Assembly: GCA_011053055.1 (NCBI GenBank)
Contig: DRHT01000040.1
Location: 1-64,000 of the forward strand
Direction: 5' to 3'
Source of the DNA: Halopseudomonas sabulinigri
Lineage (GTDB): Bacteria; Pseudomonadota; Gammaproteobacteria; Pseudomonadales; Pseudomonadaceae
Length of the DNA: 64,000 nucleotides
Shown: positions 50,278-59,955 of the stretch, piece after piece
Numbering within the stretch: the first letter of the stretch is position 1
Layout of the letters: the number at the start of each line of letters is the position of its first letter
Translations under genes and position numbers: made by a program
Notes under the pieces: model-generated
Database searches by the model: none
Told to the model about the DNA's origin: nothing
What the model saw: only the letters and a program-made list of their open reading frames with translations

Positions 50278-51150
50278 ATGCAGCTTCTCGACTATCTGGC
50301 CAGCCGAGCGCTGGCTTTTATTTTGCTCGCTGGCTTGCTAGGCCTGATCATTGGCAGCTTCCTAAACGTAGTTATCCATCGTCTGCCCAAGATGATGGAG
50401 GCACAGTGGTTGCAACAAAGCCGCGAGATGCTGAATCCGGAAGCGTCGCAGCCTGAACAAGTAACCTATAACCTTATTCTGCCGCATTCCCATTGCCCTC
50501 ACTGCAAAACTGAGATCAAGGCCTGGCAGAACTTGCCGATCATTAGCTATTTGCTGCTAAAGGGTCGTTGCGGGCAATGTAGAGCGCCAATTAGCTCACG
50601 CTACCCTTTGGTTGAACTGTTGACGGCAGCGCTGTCGATGGTGGTCGCATGGCAATACGGTTTTGGCTGGCCAGCTGCGGGTATGCTGGTGCTCACTTGG
50701 GGACTGATCAGCCTTAGCATGATCGACGCTGATACCCAGTTGCTGCCGGATGTACTGGTTTTACCGTTATTGTGGCTGGGGCTGATTGCAAATAGCTTTG
50801 GCGTTTACACCTCTTTGAACGATGCCCTGTGGGGCGCGGTAGCTGGTTACCTCAGCCTGTGGTCGGTTTATTGGTTGTTCAAGCTGGTGACCGGCAAGGA
50901 AGGTATGGGTTACGGTGACTTCAAGTTACTGGCCATGCTCGGCGCTTGGGGTGGCTGGCAGATTTTGCCGCTGACTATCTTGCTGTCTTCTTTAGTCGGT
51001 GCGATCCTCGGTATCATTATTCTCAAGACGCGCGGCCAGGATAACGCTACGCCCCTACCCTTTGGACCCTATTTAGCCATCGCTGGCTGGATCGCTCTGA
51101 TCTGGGGTGAGACAATCACCAGTCGTTATCTGCAGTTTGCCGGTTTCTGA
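50278..51150 (+). CDS. pilD: Prepilin peptidase/N-methyltransferase PilD
   Basis: Bifunctional inner-membrane enzyme that cuts pilin leaders and N-methylates the new Phe. 290 residues from ATG 50278, four bases after the pilC stop. The cytoplasmic loop has the zinc cysteines C73, C76, C98 and C101. The aspartyl peptidase residues lie in MIDADTQLLPD (D150 region) and GMGYGDFK (D214). About eight membrane helices follow. It should process PilA as well as type II secretion pseudopilins and the minor pilins, which are encoded outside this window. Confidence 0.96.
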   Translation: MQLLDYLASRALAFILLAGLLGLIIGSFLNVVIHRLPKMMEAQWLQQSREMLNPEASQPEQVTYNLILPHSHCPHCKTEIKAWQNLPIISYLLLKGRCGQCRAPISSRYPLVELLTAALSMVVAWQYGFGWPAAGMLVLTWGLISLSMIDADTQLLPDVLVLPLLWLGLIANSFGVYTSLNDALWGAVAGYLSLWSVYWLFKLVTGKEGMGYGDFKLLAMLGAWGGWQILPLTILLSSLVGAILGIIILKTRGQDNATPLPFGPYLAIAGWIALIWGETITSRYLQFAGF

Positions 51151-51216
51151 GTTAGCGTACCTCCGCTAAGAGTGGGTACGCGCTTCATACACCTACGGAA
51201 TAAAACATTACCCGCT

Positions 51217-51828
51217 ATGAGTATGATCATCGGCCTAACTGGCGGTATCGGCAGCGGTAAGTCCGCTGCCGCCAACTATTTTGCATCTGCGCATGGCATC
51301 CATGTGGTGGATGTTGACGTTAAATCCCGCGTGGTGGTTGAGCCCGGCAAACCCGCATTGGCGCATATAGTGGATCGCTTTGGCGATAGCATCTTGCTGG
51401 CGGACGGCAACCTAGACCGCGCAGCGTTACGTCAGCGCGTTTTCACCAACCCGCAAGAGCGCGTCTGGCTCGAAGACTTGCTACACCCACTGATTCGCGA
51501 CGAAACTATTCGCGATCTTAGTAGCGCCACTTCACCCTATGCGTTGCTGGTTTCGCCTTTGCTGATCGAGTCGGGCCAGCACAGCCTCGCCAGTCGGATC
51601 ATCGTGGTGGACGTGCCTGAGGCCCTCCAGCTAGCTAGAACTGCAGTGCGCGACAAGGTTTCTGAGGATCAGATCAAAGCCATTATGCAGGTACAAGCTC
51701 AGCGCGAAGATCGGCTAAAAAAAGCCCATGACATTATTGTCAATGATCGCGACCTCTCACATTTGCATCAACAGGTAGATGCACTGCATCAGCAGTATCT
51801 CGCGATGCTGCAGGAGAATAACTCATGA
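51217..51828 (+). CDS. coaE: Dephospho-CoA kinase
   Basis: Last step of coenzyme A synthesis: phosphorylation of the 3'-hydroxyl of dephospho-CoA. From ATG 51217 the protein has 203 residues. P-loop [11 protein letters not shown], then [24 protein letters not shown] and the lid-region [16 protein letters not shown] are all family markers. No clear ribosome site; ATG 51223 is also possible. It lies 66 bp after pilD and overlaps yacG by 4 bp, the usual Pseudomonas arrangement. Confidence 0.94.
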   Translation: MSMIIGLTGGIGSGKSAAANYFASAHGIHVVDVDVKSRVVVEPGKPALAHIVDRFGDSILLADGNLDRAALRQRVFTNPQERVWLEDLLHPLIRDETIRDLSSATSPYALLVSPLLIESGQHSLASRIIVVDVPEALQLARTAVRDKVSEDQIKAIMQVQAQREDRLKKAHDIIVNDRDLSHLHQQVDALHQQYLAMLQENNS

Positions 51829-52013
51829 CACTTAGCGTCGAATGCCCAACTTGCCAAGCTCCCGTTACGTGGGATGCCGCGTTCCCAGATCGCCCCTTCT
51901 GTTCACCCCGGTGCCGCTTGATTGATTTGGGCGCCTGGGCATCTGAAGAACATGTTATTCCTGGCAATGAGCAGGAACAGGATGTGTTTTCCGAGGATTT
52001 GTCTCGGCAATGA
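51825..52013 (+). CDS. yacG: DNA gyrase inhibitor YacG
   Basis: A 62-residue zinc protein that in E. coli binds GyrB and blocks DNA binding. The four zinc cysteines are in CPTC (7-10) and CSPRC (26-30), followed by [17 protein letters not shown], a conserved stretch. ATG overlaps the coaE stop (ATGA), so translation is coupled. Confidence 0.94.
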   Translation: MTLSVECPTCQAPVTWDAAFPDRPFCSPRCRLIDLGAWASEEHVIPGNEQEQDVFSEDLSRQ

Positions 52014-52044
52014 TCGCGAAATTACTGCTCACCAGAATCTCCTG

Positions 52045-52980
52045 ATGCGCCGCATTCATGTCATGGCGGGCGTCATTACCAATCCCTTCGGTCAGATTCT
52101 CATTGCTAAGCGACCCGACAGCGCCCATCAAGGCGGCTTGTGGGAATTTCCAGGTGGCAAGCTGGAGTCTGGCGAAGAACGCCTTACAGGCCTGCGTAGG
52201 GAGCTACAGGAAGAACTGGGCATCAGCGTGGTCGACGCTCACCCTCTGATAGACATCCGTCACGACTATTCCGATAAATCTATTCGTCTGGATGTGTGGA
52301 AGGTGACTGGGTTTTCAGGTGAAGCACATGGCGCGGAAGGCCAAGCCGTGCGATGGGTGGAGCCACATCAGCTGGCTGACTTCGATTTTCCTGCCGCCAA
52401 TCAGCCGATACTAAGCGCCGCACGACTACCTGATCACTATTTGATAACGCCGGACACTGATGAACTATCACTGTTTGCCGGGCTGGAGCGCGCCAAAGCC
52501 AAAGGTATACGACTCGTCCAACTGCGCCAAACGCAGCTCGATTGCTCCGAGTATCAGGTGCTGGCCTCCAAAGTAGTTGAACGCTTCGGCGTCGATTTTC
52601 AATGGCTTTTTAAAGGCGACACACCTCCACCTTGGCCGAACAGTGGATGGCACCTCACTAGCGCTCAGTTACGCAACCTTTGGCAGACTCCAGAACAACA
52701 CGCAAACTGGCCTCTGGCAGCGTCCTGCCACAACGCAGAAGAACTGCAAATGGCAATAGAACTTGGTGTCGACTTTGTCACTTTGTCGCCGGTCTCTGCC
52801 ACCGGCAGCCATCCCCGCGCCGAAGTATTGGGCTGGGATGCAGCACAAGACTTGATACGCACAGCAACCGTGCCAGTCTATCTGCTGGGAGGAATGGCAC
52901 CTGAGCAGCTCAAGCAAGCTCAGGCCTTCGGCGCGCAAGGTGTGGCGGGAATACGCGCGTTTTGGCCCAAAGAGATATAA
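52045..52980 (+). CDS. mutT: Nudix hydrolase fused to a thiamine-phosphate-synthase-like domain (MutT family)
   Basis: From ATG 52045 the protein has 312 residues. Domain 1 (1-130): MRRIHVMAGVI and the Nudix box GGKLESGEERLTGLRRELQE plus ELG, with all acidic metal ligands, as in 8-oxo-dGTP diphosphatase MutT. Domain 2 (about 140-312): a TIM-barrel-like ThiE/TenI relative with LRQTQL, HLTSAQL, FVTLSPVSATGSHP and LLGGMAPEQL. This fusion is widespread in Pseudomonas. Whether the second half is active in thiamine synthesis is unclear. It follows yacG by 31 bp. The frame is open to 51922, inside yacG, but that part is not family-like. Confidence 0.88.
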   Translation: MRRIHVMAGVITNPFGQILIAKRPDSAHQGGLWEFPGGKLESGEERLTGLRRELQEELGISVVDAHPLIDIRHDYSDKSIRLDVWKVTGFSGEAHGAEGQAVRWVEPHQLADFDFPAANQPILSAARLPDHYLITPDTDELSLFAGLERAKAKGIRLVQLRQTQLDCSEYQVLASKVVERFGVDFQWLFKGDTPPPWPNSGWHLTSAQLRNLWQTPEQHANWPLAASCHNAEELQMAIELGVDFVTLSPVSATGSHPRAEVLGWDAAQDLIRTATVPVYLLGGMAPEQLKQAQAFGAQGVAGIRAFWPKEI

Positions 52981-53105
52981 GTTAATCTTGTACCCATAAA
53001 GGCACGTGGCTATGGAAGTTCGCGCTAAATCTCAGCCAGTGAACTGCTCGGCGAAATCACCCCGGATATTTAGCCCATCACAGCAGCAGAGTATTTATTG
53101 ATACT

Positions 53106-53309
53106 GCTGGCCGGGATGGAACCCGACCTTCCAATGTGCGGCGGGTAGACGGGTGGTGATTTGGGGACAAATTCTGGGGGCTTAAGTTTTGGAAGGTCGA
53201 GTTCCATCTCGACAAGCGAGCTACCCGGCGACAAGACTCTGGATATTCAGCACATAACAGCAGCGGTGTATTGGGTGATGCCGCTGGCCGGGATGGAACC
53301 CGGCCTTCA
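53106..53309. repeat. REP cluster 1: three hairpin repeats in alternating orientation
   Basis: Copies: 53106-53133 (+, GC variant GGCCGGG, right arm with one change), 53190-53217 (-, AT variant GGTCGAG/CTCGAC), 53283-53309 (+, GC variant, perfect stem). Loop ATGGAA throughout and TTCC flank. The 65 bp before the first and third copies are also clearly similar (for example CAGCAG and GGATATT shared), so the duplicated unit is about 90 bp. Confidence 0.9.
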
Positions 53310-53370
53310 AAGACGGCCAATCCCGCTGGCGTCAAGCTCCTCTAGGCGTGGTACTAGCTGAGGGATATGC

Positions 53371-53393
53371 GCTTGGAAGCTTCAGCTTCAAGC
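53371..53393 (-). terminator. Possible hairpin terminator of ispH
   Basis: GCTTGGAAGCT pairs with AGCTTCAAGC with one bulged base and a 2-nt loop, 17 bp beyond the ispH stop on the minus strand. There is no T tract, so it could instead be an RNA-stabilising hairpin. Confidence 0.35.
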
Positions 53394-53410
53394 CTAACCA
53401 AACTACAGCC

Positions 53411-54358
53411 TCACTCGACCTGAACCACTCGCAGCTCTTTAGGCATACTGAAAACGATATTCTCTTCTTGCCCTGCGAGCTCTTCTGCCCCGGTCGCGCC
53501 TTGTGCATGCAAATGCTGGATCACCTGCCGCACTAGCACATCAGGTGCTGAGGCGCCGGCTGTTACGCCAATATTGGACACCGCCGTCAGCCACTCAGGC
53601 TTGATCTCATCTGCGCCATCAATCAGATAAGCAGGGGTGCCCATTCGCTCAGACAGCTCCCTTAGTCGATTGGAATTGGAGCTGTTTGGGCTGCCAACCA
53701 CCAAAACCAAGTCACAATCACGAGCCAGCTGTTTGACCGCGTCTTGGCGGTTCTGGGTGGCGTAGCAAATGTCATCCTTGCGTGGGCCATCAATGGCTGG
53801 AAAACGGGAACGCAGCGCATCGATCACCCGCGCCGTATCATCCATCGACAAGGTTGTTTGTGTGACAAAAGCCAAGCGCTCAGGATTAATCACTTGCAGC
53901 TTGGCTACATCTGCTTCGTCTTCGACCAGATAGATAGCGCCGCCCTGACTGGCGTCATACTGGCCCATAGTTCCTTCGACTTCCGGGTGGCCGGCGTGGC
54001 CGATAAGCACGCATTCGCTGCCATCACGGCTGTAACGCGTTACTTCCATGTGCACCTTGGTAACCAGCGGGCAAGTCGCGTCAAAAACCTTGAGACCACG
54101 ATCGGCTGCTTCCTGGCGCACTGCCTGAGACACCCCATGGGCGCTGAAGATAACGATGACGTCATCTGGCACCTGATCAATCTCTTCCACAAAGATTGCG
54201 CCACGGCTACGCAAGTCTTCCACCACAAATTTGTTATGCACTACTTCATGGCGTACATAAATGGGTGGGCCGAACACTTCGAGGGCACGGTTGACGATCT
54301 CGATGGCGCGATCAACGCCTGCGCAAAAGCCGCGGGGGTTAGCCAATTTGATCTGCAT
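53411..54358 (-). CDS. ispH: 4-hydroxy-3-methylbut-2-enyl diphosphate reductase IspH
   Basis: Iron-sulfur enzyme that makes IPP and DMAPP in the last step of the MEP isoprenoid pathway. 315 residues, normal length. The three cluster cysteines are C12 (GFCAGV), C96 (DATCPLV) and C198 ([10 protein letters not shown]). Substrate residues are seen in [20 protein letters not shown] and [12 protein letters not shown]. Same strand as fkpB and lspA, as in P. aeruginosa. Confidence 0.97.
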   Translation of the reverse strand: MQIKLANPRGFCAGVDRAIEIVNRALEVFGPPIYVRHEVVHNKFVVEDLRSRGAIFVEEIDQVPDDVIVIFSAHGVSQAVRQEAADRGLKVFDATCPLVTKVHMEVTRYSRDGSECVLIGHAGHPEVEGTMGQYDASQGGAIYLVEDEADVAKLQVINPERLAFVTQTTLSMDDTARVIDALRSRFPAIDGPRKDDICYATQNRQDAVKQLARDCDLVLVVGSPNSSNSNRLRELSERMGTPAYLIDGADEIKPEWLTAVSNIGVTAGASAPDVLVRQVIQHLHAQGATGAEELAGQEENIVFSMPKELRVVQVE

Positions 54359-54454
54359 GAGTACCTCGGAAAGAGAAAGCTGATATCGGCGGATTATCCA
54401 TCATCAAGATGGAGAATGCGATTTTAAGCCAATGGGATTACACAGAAGGCTTGA

Positions 54455-54892
54455 TTAGGCCGCCTGTACATCGATAATTTCGACATCAAATGTGATGATT
54501 TTACCGGCCAGCGGATGGTTGAAATCGACCTCAACCACCGTTTCATGGATGGTTTTGACGACGCCCGGCAATTCACCGCCAGCGGCATCTTTAAAGATCA
54601 CCAGCAGGCCTTCTTCTAACTCCATTTCATCAAACTGATCGCGCGAGATATTCTGCAGATTTTGCGGGTTGCCGGGGCCAAAACCACGTTCAGGTTCGAT
54701 CTCGAAACTGCGCTTATCTCCGGCTTTGAGGCCAAACAGCGCCTGTTCAAAACCTGGTAGCAAACTGCCGTCGCCGACTTTAAAGGTAGCTGGCTGCTTA
54801 TCTAGAGTAGTGTCGACTACGTCGCCGTTGGGCAATTTCAGCGTGAAATGCAGGGTAACCAAGGTGTCGTGGTTGATGCGCAGATCAGTCAT
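54455..54892 (-). CDS. fkpB: FKBP-type peptidyl-prolyl isomerase (SlpA-like)
   Basis: A 145-residue prolyl isomerase/chaperone. DTTLDKQPATFKVGDGSLLPGFEQAL and GLKAGDKRSFEIEPERGFG form the FKBP core, the NPQNLQNISRDQF region is the inserted flap (IF domain) and FNHPLAGKIITFDVEI closes the fold. The SlpA/FkpB type lies beside ispH and lspA in many gammaproteobacteria, as here. A 96-bp gap separates it from ispH; the 470-bp gap upstream holds REP cluster 2. Confidence 0.93.
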   Translation of the reverse strand: MTDLRINHDTLVTLHFTLKLPNGDVVDTTLDKQPATFKVGDGSLLPGFEQALFGLKAGDKRSFEIEPERGFGPGNPQNLQNISRDQFDEMELEEGLLVIFKDAAGGELPGVVKTIHETVVEVDFNHPLAGKIITFDVEIIDVQAA

Positions 54893-55361
54893 TTGGGTAT
54901 CTCAGTATTGATTTTAGCGTGTCGTGCTGAATTTTACGGGCGACCTGCATTTAAGCAGACCAGATTAAACATCCTGTCAGTGACTTAGCAAAAACCTAGT
55001 CATTTCTGGCTCTCAATACTGGAGCAACAGCATGAGCGAGCGGGTGTCTGTTTACAAAGCATCCTAGGCAGGAAGGCCAGGGGACGTACGAACTGCACAC
55101 TCGCGCTACCTTGCATCACCCACCAACGGCGCTACTGGCTAGGGCGCTGGTCGAGATGGAACTCGACCTTCCATAAACAAAACCGTGTGCATCACAGGTG
55201 CTGAGCCAACTATAAAACACCGCTCCCGGAAGGCCGGGTTCCATCCCGGCCAGCGAGCTAACCGAACACTCGCACTGTGGCGTCTCACTCACCAAAAAGG
55301 CCATTAAATAAGACGCTGGTCGAGATGGAACTCGACCTTCCAGAAGCAGCTGGTAGCGTTT
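54893..55361. other. Intergenic region with three REP-type repeats between lspA and fkpB
   Basis: About 470 bp. fkpB and lspA are usually adjacent, so the insertion of REP cluster 2 (55146-55342) is the main reason for this gap. No gene is seen. The promoter of fkpB should be in 54893-55140 but is not clear. Confidence 0.65.
55146..55342. repeat. REP cluster 2: three hairpin repeats in alternating orientation
   Basis: Copies: 55146-55173 (+, AT variant), 55228-55254 (-, GC variant), 55315-55342 (+, AT variant), all with perfect 7-bp stems and loop ATGGAA or its complement. The spacer after the middle copy starts AGCGAGCTAACCG, like AGCGAGCTACCCG at the same place in cluster 1. The last copy lies 20 bp beyond the lspA stop. 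Confidence 0.93.
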
Positions 55362-55859
55362 CTAGTTTTCAGTTTTCTTCTTACCGACAAACATATCCAG
55401 AATTAGCAGCGCAGCGCCAACGGTAATCGCGCTATCGGCAATGTTGAACGCGGGGAAGAACCACCTTTGTTGCCAGTGCACCAGAATAAAATCAACCACG
55501 TGGCCTAGTACCACGCGGTCATACAGATTTCCCAACGCGCCGCCGAGAATGAGTGCAAGAGCAATAGCTTCCAGCCGTTTGCTGCGGTCCAGCCGTGACA
55601 ACCAAACACACAGCACGACACTCACCACCACGGCAATCGCTGCAAACAACCAACGCTGCCAGCCAGCGGCGTCAGCCAGAAAGCTAAACGCGGCGCCCGT
55701 GTTATAGGCCAGGGTAAAGCTGAATAGATCAGCTATGACCGGTACCTGCTGGTACATTTCCAGGTTGTTTACCGCGACCCATTTGGTCAACTGATCCAGA
55801 GCGATAATTAGCAGCGACAGCCAAAGCCACGCCAGACTGCCTTTTTTGGCCTCAGGCAT
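55362..55859 (-). CDS. lspA: Lipoprotein signal peptidase
   Basis: Inner-membrane aspartyl protease that removes signal peptides from diacylated prolipoproteins. I chose ATG 55859 (GAGG 9 bp upstream; 8-bp overlap with ileS) over GTG 55874, giving 165 residues. Four membrane helices; catalytic Asp residues in GNLYDRVV and [18 protein letters not shown] near the start and NTGAAFSF are also conserved. It is coupled to ileS as in P. aeruginosa. BamD in this window is one expected client. Confidence 0.96.
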   Translation of the reverse strand: MPEAKKGSLAWLWLSLLIIALDQLTKWVAVNNLEMYQQVPVIADLFSFTLAYNTGAAFSFLADAAGWQRWLFAAIAVVVSVVLCVWLSRLDRSKRLEAIALALILGGALGNLYDRVVLGHVVDFILVHWQQRWFFPAFNIADSAITVGAALLILDMFVGKKKTEN

Positions 55860-58677
55860 GCTGACGAACCTCACCAGCGCCTTCGATGTTGTCTACGCAG
55901 CGGCTGCAAATCTCAGGATGTGCGGCGTGCGTGCCCACGTCTGCGCGGAAATGCCAGCAGCGCGCGCATTTGGTTTCAGTTGATTTAAGAATACGCAACT
56001 TGAGGCCAGGCAGCTCAGTCTCCACCGCATCGGCACCAGCCTCTGCCAAGGGCGCTAAGGCCGCCTGGGAAGTGATCAACACGAAGCGTAGCTCATCGCC
56101 CAGCTTCGCCAGCTGCTCGCTCAAGGCCGACTCAACAAAGAGGGTGACTTCTGCCTCAAGGTTGCCGCGAATGGCTTTGGCGCTTCGCAGGTTCTCTAGT
56201 TCTTTATTGACCGCTTCTTTAACACCCATCACGGTGTTCCAAAATTCGCGACCTAAGGCTTGATCCGCTGGCAGTTCAGCCAGACCGTCATACCAAGCAT
56301 TCAGCATCACAGAATCATTATGCTCGCCTGGCAGGTACTGCCACAGCTCCTCCGCTGTAAACGAGAGCACCGGTGCGATCCAGCGCACCAGCGCTTCGGC
56401 AATGTGATACAACGCGGTCTGGCAGGAGCGGCGCGCAATACTGTTAGCCTGCGTGGTGTACTGGCGATCCTTGATGATATCCAGATAAAAGCCGCCCAAT
56501 TCCTGCACACAGAAGTTATGCACTTTTTGGTAGACGTTCCAAAACTTGTAGGTGTCGTAAGCCTCGACGATTTCCGCCTGCAGCAAACGCGCCCGATCAA
56601 CCGCCCAACGATCCAAGTCCAGCATCTGCTCTGGCGGCAGCGCGTCGACCTTGGGATCGAAGCCATTCAGGTTCGACAGCAGGAAGCGTGCGGTATTACG
56701 GATACGACGATAAGCATCGGCACTGCGCTGCAGGATCTGGTCAGATACCGCCATCTCACCTGAGTAGTCGCTGGAACACACCCACAGACGCAGAATGTCA
56801 GCGCCGAGTGTGTCGTTGACCTTTTGCGGAGCGATGGTATTGCCCAATGATTTGGACATCTTGCGGCCGTTCTCATCGACAGTAAAACCGTGCGTGAGCA
56901 AACCGCGATAAGGCGCGTGACCATCAATCGCACAACCCGTCAGCAGAGACGAATGGAACCAACCACGATGCTGATCCGAGCCTTCCAAATACAGATCAGC
57001 CAACGGGCCCTGAGCATGCCCCATAGGGTTTGAGCCACGCATCACGTGCCAATGGGTTGTTCCGGAATCAAACCAGACATCCAGCGTATCGCTGATTTTA
57101 TCGTACTGCGCTGCTTCTTCACCCAGCAGTTCGCTGGCTTCCATATCAAACCAGGCATCGATACCGCCCTGCTCTACTTTCTGAGCAACTTGCTCAATTA
57201 GCTCGATGGTGCGCGGGTGCAGGTCACCGCTTTCCTTATGCAGGAAGAAAGGGATCGGCACGCCCCAGTTTCGCTGACGCGAGATACACCAGTCTGGGCG
57301 ACCGGCAATCATATTATGCAGGCGCTGCTTGCCCCACGCAGGTACAAAATCAGTCTGCTCAATCGCGTTAAGCGAGCGTTCACGCAGGGTTTCGCCGCCC
57401 GCGACAGGAATATCCATGCCGACGAACCATTGCGCCGTTGCGCGATAGATCAGTGGCGTTTTGTGACGCCAGCAATGCATATAGCTGTGCTGGATACTCT
57501 CATGCTTGAGTAACGCACCCACTTCTTCAAGCTTGGTGACGATGGCTGGATTGGCCTTCCAGATAAACTGGCCACCAAAAAATGGCAGATCGTTTACATA
57601 GACGCCGTTGCTTTGTACTGGGCTGAAGATGTCGTCATTGGTCATGCCGTAGCGCTTGCAGGTGCGGAAGTCATCCTCACCATAGGCGGGGGCTGAGTGC
57701 ACCACGCCGGTACCGGCGTCCAGTTCAACGTAGTCAGCCAAATAAATCGGTGACAGGCGGTCGTAGAACGGATGACGGAAGTTGATCATTTCCAGCGTCG
57801 CGCCTTCAGCGGTAGCCACAACCTTGCCTTCCAGACCATAACGAGCAAGGCAATCTGCAACCAGGTCTTCAGCTAGCAGCAACAGCCGCTCGCCGGTATC
57901 AACCAGCGCATAGGTGAATTCCGGATGCACGTTCAGCGCCTGGTTGGCAGGAATGGTCCACGGTGTGGTAGTCCAGATCACAATGGCCGCTGGCTTAGGC
58001 AATGTTGCCAAACCAAAGGCTGTCGCTAGCTTGTCTGCATCTTCTACCGCAAATGCAACGTCGATAGCCTCTGACTTCTTATCCTGATACTCAACTTCGG
58101 CTTCAGCCAGCGCCGAGCCGCAATCAAAACACCAGTTGACCGGCTTCAATCCCTTGAAGACAACACCCTGCTCAACCATTTTACCCAACGCACGAATCTC
58201 GCCAGCTTCATTGGCGTAGTTCATGGTCAGGTAAGGGTTATCCCAATCACCCAGTACGCCGAGGCGAATAAAATCAGCCTTCTGCAAGGCGACCTGCTCG
58301 GTGGCGTAGGCGCGGCTAAGCTCACGCACCTTGTCCGCGGGTAAATGCTTGCCGTGGGTCGTCTCGATTTTGTGCTCAATCGGCAGACCATGACAGTCCC
58401 AGCCCGGCACGTAGGGCGCATCAAAGCCGGATAACGTCTTGGAGCGGACGATCATGTCTTTAATGATTTTGTTCAGCGCGTGGCCAATGTGAATCACCCC
58501 GTTGGCGTAGGGGGGGCCATCGTGCAGGATGAATTGCGGGCGACCCTGGCTGACTTCACGGATACGCTGGTATAAACCATCAAGGCGCTTGAGGGTCTCC
58601 GGCTCGCGGTTTGGCAACCCCGCTTTCATCGGAAAATCCGTGGCGGGCAGGTTCAGTGTCGCTTTGTAATCAGTCAT
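55852..58677 (-). CDS. ileS: Isoleucyl-tRNA synthetase
   Basis: Class I synthetase charging tRNA-Ile. 941 residues. HIGH-type motif in [14 protein letters not shown] and KMSKS in [11 protein letters not shown]. The editing domain has [13 protein letters not shown]. The C-terminal zinc site has CARCWHF and CSRC, typical of eubacterial type 1 IleRS. It begins 22 bp after the ribF stop and overlaps lspA. No tRNA-dependent leader was seen. Confidence 0.98.
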   Translation of the reverse strand: MTDYKATLNLPATDFPMKAGLPNREPETLKRLDGLYQRIREVSQGRPQFILHDGPPYANGVIHIGHALNKIIKDMIVRSKTLSGFDAPYVPGWDCHGLPIEHKIETTHGKHLPADKVRELSRAYATEQVALQKADFIRLGVLGDWDNPYLTMNYANEAGEIRALGKMVEQGVVFKGLKPVNWCFDCGSALAEAEVEYQDKKSEAIDVAFAVEDADKLATAFGLATLPKPAAIVIWTTTPWTIPANQALNVHPEFTYALVDTGERLLLLAEDLVADCLARYGLEGKVVATAEGATLEMINFRHPFYDRLSPIYLADYVELDAGTGVVHSAPAYGEDDFRTCKRYGMTNDDIFSPVQSNGVYVNDLPFFGGQFIWKANPAIVTKLEEVGALLKHESIQHSYMHCWRHKTPLIYRATAQWFVGMDIPVAGGETLRERSLNAIEQTDFVPAWGKQRLHNMIAGRPDWCISRQRNWGVPIPFFLHKESGDLHPRTIELIEQVAQKVEQGGIDAWFDMEASELLGEEAAQYDKISDTLDVWFDSGTTHWHVMRGSNPMGHAQGPLADLYLEGSDQHRGWFHSSLLTGCAIDGHAPYRGLLTHGFTVDENGRKMSKSLGNTIAPQKVNDTLGADILRLWVCSSDYSGEMAVSDQILQRSADAYRRIRNTARFLLSNLNGFDPKVDALPPEQMLDLDRWAVDRARLLQAEIVEAYDTYKFWNVYQKVHNFCVQELGGFYLDIIKDRQYTTQANSIARRSCQTALYHIAEALVRWIAPVLSFTAEELWQYLPGEHNDSVMLNAWYDGLAELPADQALGREFWNTVMGVKEAVNKELENLRSAKAIRGNLEAEVTLFVESALSEQLAKLGDELRFVLITSQAALAPLAEAGADAVETELPGLKLRILKSTETKCARCWHFRADVGTHAAHPEICSRCVDNIEGAGEVRQHA

Positions 58678-58699
58678 CTAGATTCAGGCTCTTTTAAGT

Positions 58700-59626
58700 T
58701 CACAGGCCCCATTGGGCCCTGGCCGCGGCAAAATCAGCCTTGATTGCCGCCTGCAATGCATCCAGCGAGTCGAAGCGTTGCTCCTCTCGCAATTTTTCGT
58801 GAAATACGACATCCAACCGACGACCATAAAGATCGCCATCAAAATCGAAAAGATGGACTTCCAGGTGCGCTTTGCCGTCACTCTTCACCGTCGGCCGCTT
58901 ACCGATGTTGGCAACGCCTTTTTGCAGAACACCATCCAACTCGACGCTCACGCGGTAAACGCCATGCAAAGGAGGATTAACACGCTTCAATTGAACGTTC
59001 GCGGTGGGTGCGCCAATGGTGCGGCCAAGTTGTTGGCCATAAAGCACACGCCCAGCGATACTGAATGGCCGCCCCAGCAGCCGCTCGGCCAAGGCAAAGT
59101 CACCCTCTGCCAACACTTGCCGCAAGCGGGTACTACTAATGCGTTCGCCACTTTCGGCAACGGTGTTGGCCGCCTCGACAGTGAAGCCATGCTGCTCACC
59201 ACTACTTTGCAGGAAAGCAAAATCGCCGGAGCGATCACAACCAAAGCGGAAGTCGTCACCGACCTCCAAGTGCTGGACACCCAACCCCTCAATAAGCACT
59301 TGCTGCACGAACTGCTCGGCGCTTAGCTCACGCAAGCGTCGATTGAAGGCCAAGCACAATACTCGGTCAACGCCCTGTGCTTGCAGCAACGCCAGTTTCT
59401 CACGCAAGCGCGTCAGGCGCGGCGGAGCCGCATCGGGGGCGAAGTACTCGCGTGGTTGGGGTTCGAAAATAACCACGCAACCGGGCAGGCCGAGACGTTC
59501 AGAGTGCGCCTGCAACCTGGACAGAATCGCCTGGTGGCCAGCATGCACGCCGTCGAAGTTGCCGATTGTTGCGACACAGCCCCGATGCCGGGGCCGCAGA
59601 TTATGTAGACCGCGGACCAGTTCCAT
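58700..59626 (-). CDS. ribF: Bifunctional riboflavin kinase/FAD synthetase
   Basis: Makes FMN and FAD from riboflavin. 308 residues. The N-terminal nucleotidyltransferase has GNFDGVHAGHQAIL and the FAD-synthetase motif ISSTRLR; the C-terminal kinase domain has GAPTANVQL, HGVYRVSVELDG and GKRPTVKSDG with DLYGRRLDVVFHEKLREEQRFDS. Normal length. Same strand as ileS; the upstream gap contains REP cluster 3. Confidence 0.96.
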   Translation of the reverse strand: MELVRGLHNLRPRHRGCVATIGNFDGVHAGHQAILSRLQAHSERLGLPGCVVIFEPQPREYFAPDAAPPRLTRLREKLALLQAQGVDRVLCLAFNRRLRELSAEQFVQQVLIEGLGVQHLEVGDDFRFGCDRSGDFAFLQSSGEQHGFTVEAANTVAESGERISSTRLRQVLAEGDFALAERLLGRPFSIAGRVLYGQQLGRTIGAPTANVQLKRVNPPLHGVYRVSVELDGVLQKGVANIGKRPTVKSDGKAHLEVHLFDFDGDLYGRRLDVVFHEKLREEQRFDSLDALQAAIKADFAAARAQWGL

Positions 59627-59955
59627 AATGCTCGTTAGTGGTGAATCAGTCGAAACCCTGGAGTATACAGGTTTGCGACTACCAACGTCATTCCCGCTGT
59701 GGCCGAAGACGCTTACGGGCAGTCACCTCTGACGACAGCGCCATAGCATTTGACAGGAGCCTCGTAACAGCATCTGAGCAAGCACCCAGGCCGCTGGCCA
59801 AAATGGAACCCAACCTTCCACAGCGCCAATGGTTTTTTGGAGGGTCGAGTTCCATCTCGACCAACAGACCAACAGACCAACCGACAGCTCAGTTTATTTC
59901 TGAACACCAGAGTGGCAAGCGCCCGCGGCGTTACCTACGCCAGCAGCAGGGGACT
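59627..59955. other. Intergenic region with REP pair between ribF and murJ
   Basis: About 330 bp between the ribF start and the murJ stop. It contains REP copies at 59793-59820 and 59838-59865. Downstream of the pair is a short simple repeat of AACAGACC (59863-59880). No gene is seen. Confidence 0.65.
59793..59865. repeat. REP cluster 3: inverted pair
   Basis: 59793-59820 (+) is a degenerate GC-type copy (GGCCAAA against CCCAACC, stem mostly lost, loop ATGGAA kept) and 59838-59865 (-) is an AT-type copy with an intact stem. The 17-bp spacing makes this a compact REPIN-like pair. Confidence 0.85.

Larger units (their letters stand above)
52981..53410. other. Intergenic region with three REP-type repeats, between Nudix/ThiE and ispH (convergent)
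   Basis: About 430 bp between two gene ends. It contains REP copies at 53106-53133, 53190-53217 and 53283-53309 and a hairpin close to the ispH stop codon (53371-53393). Short open frames here merely translate the repeats. Confidence 0.7.

Noticed and set aside
53078-53335. Short ORFs across the repeat clusters, with peptides such as EGRVPSRPA repeated
   Set aside because: The repeated peptide is the translation of the REP hairpin. No ribosome site or family similarity; not genes.
53106-55342. Regularly spaced repeats as a CRISPR array
   Set aside because: Repeats alternate in orientation and are palindromic with variable 45-93 bp steps, the spacers resemble one another, and no cas genes are present.
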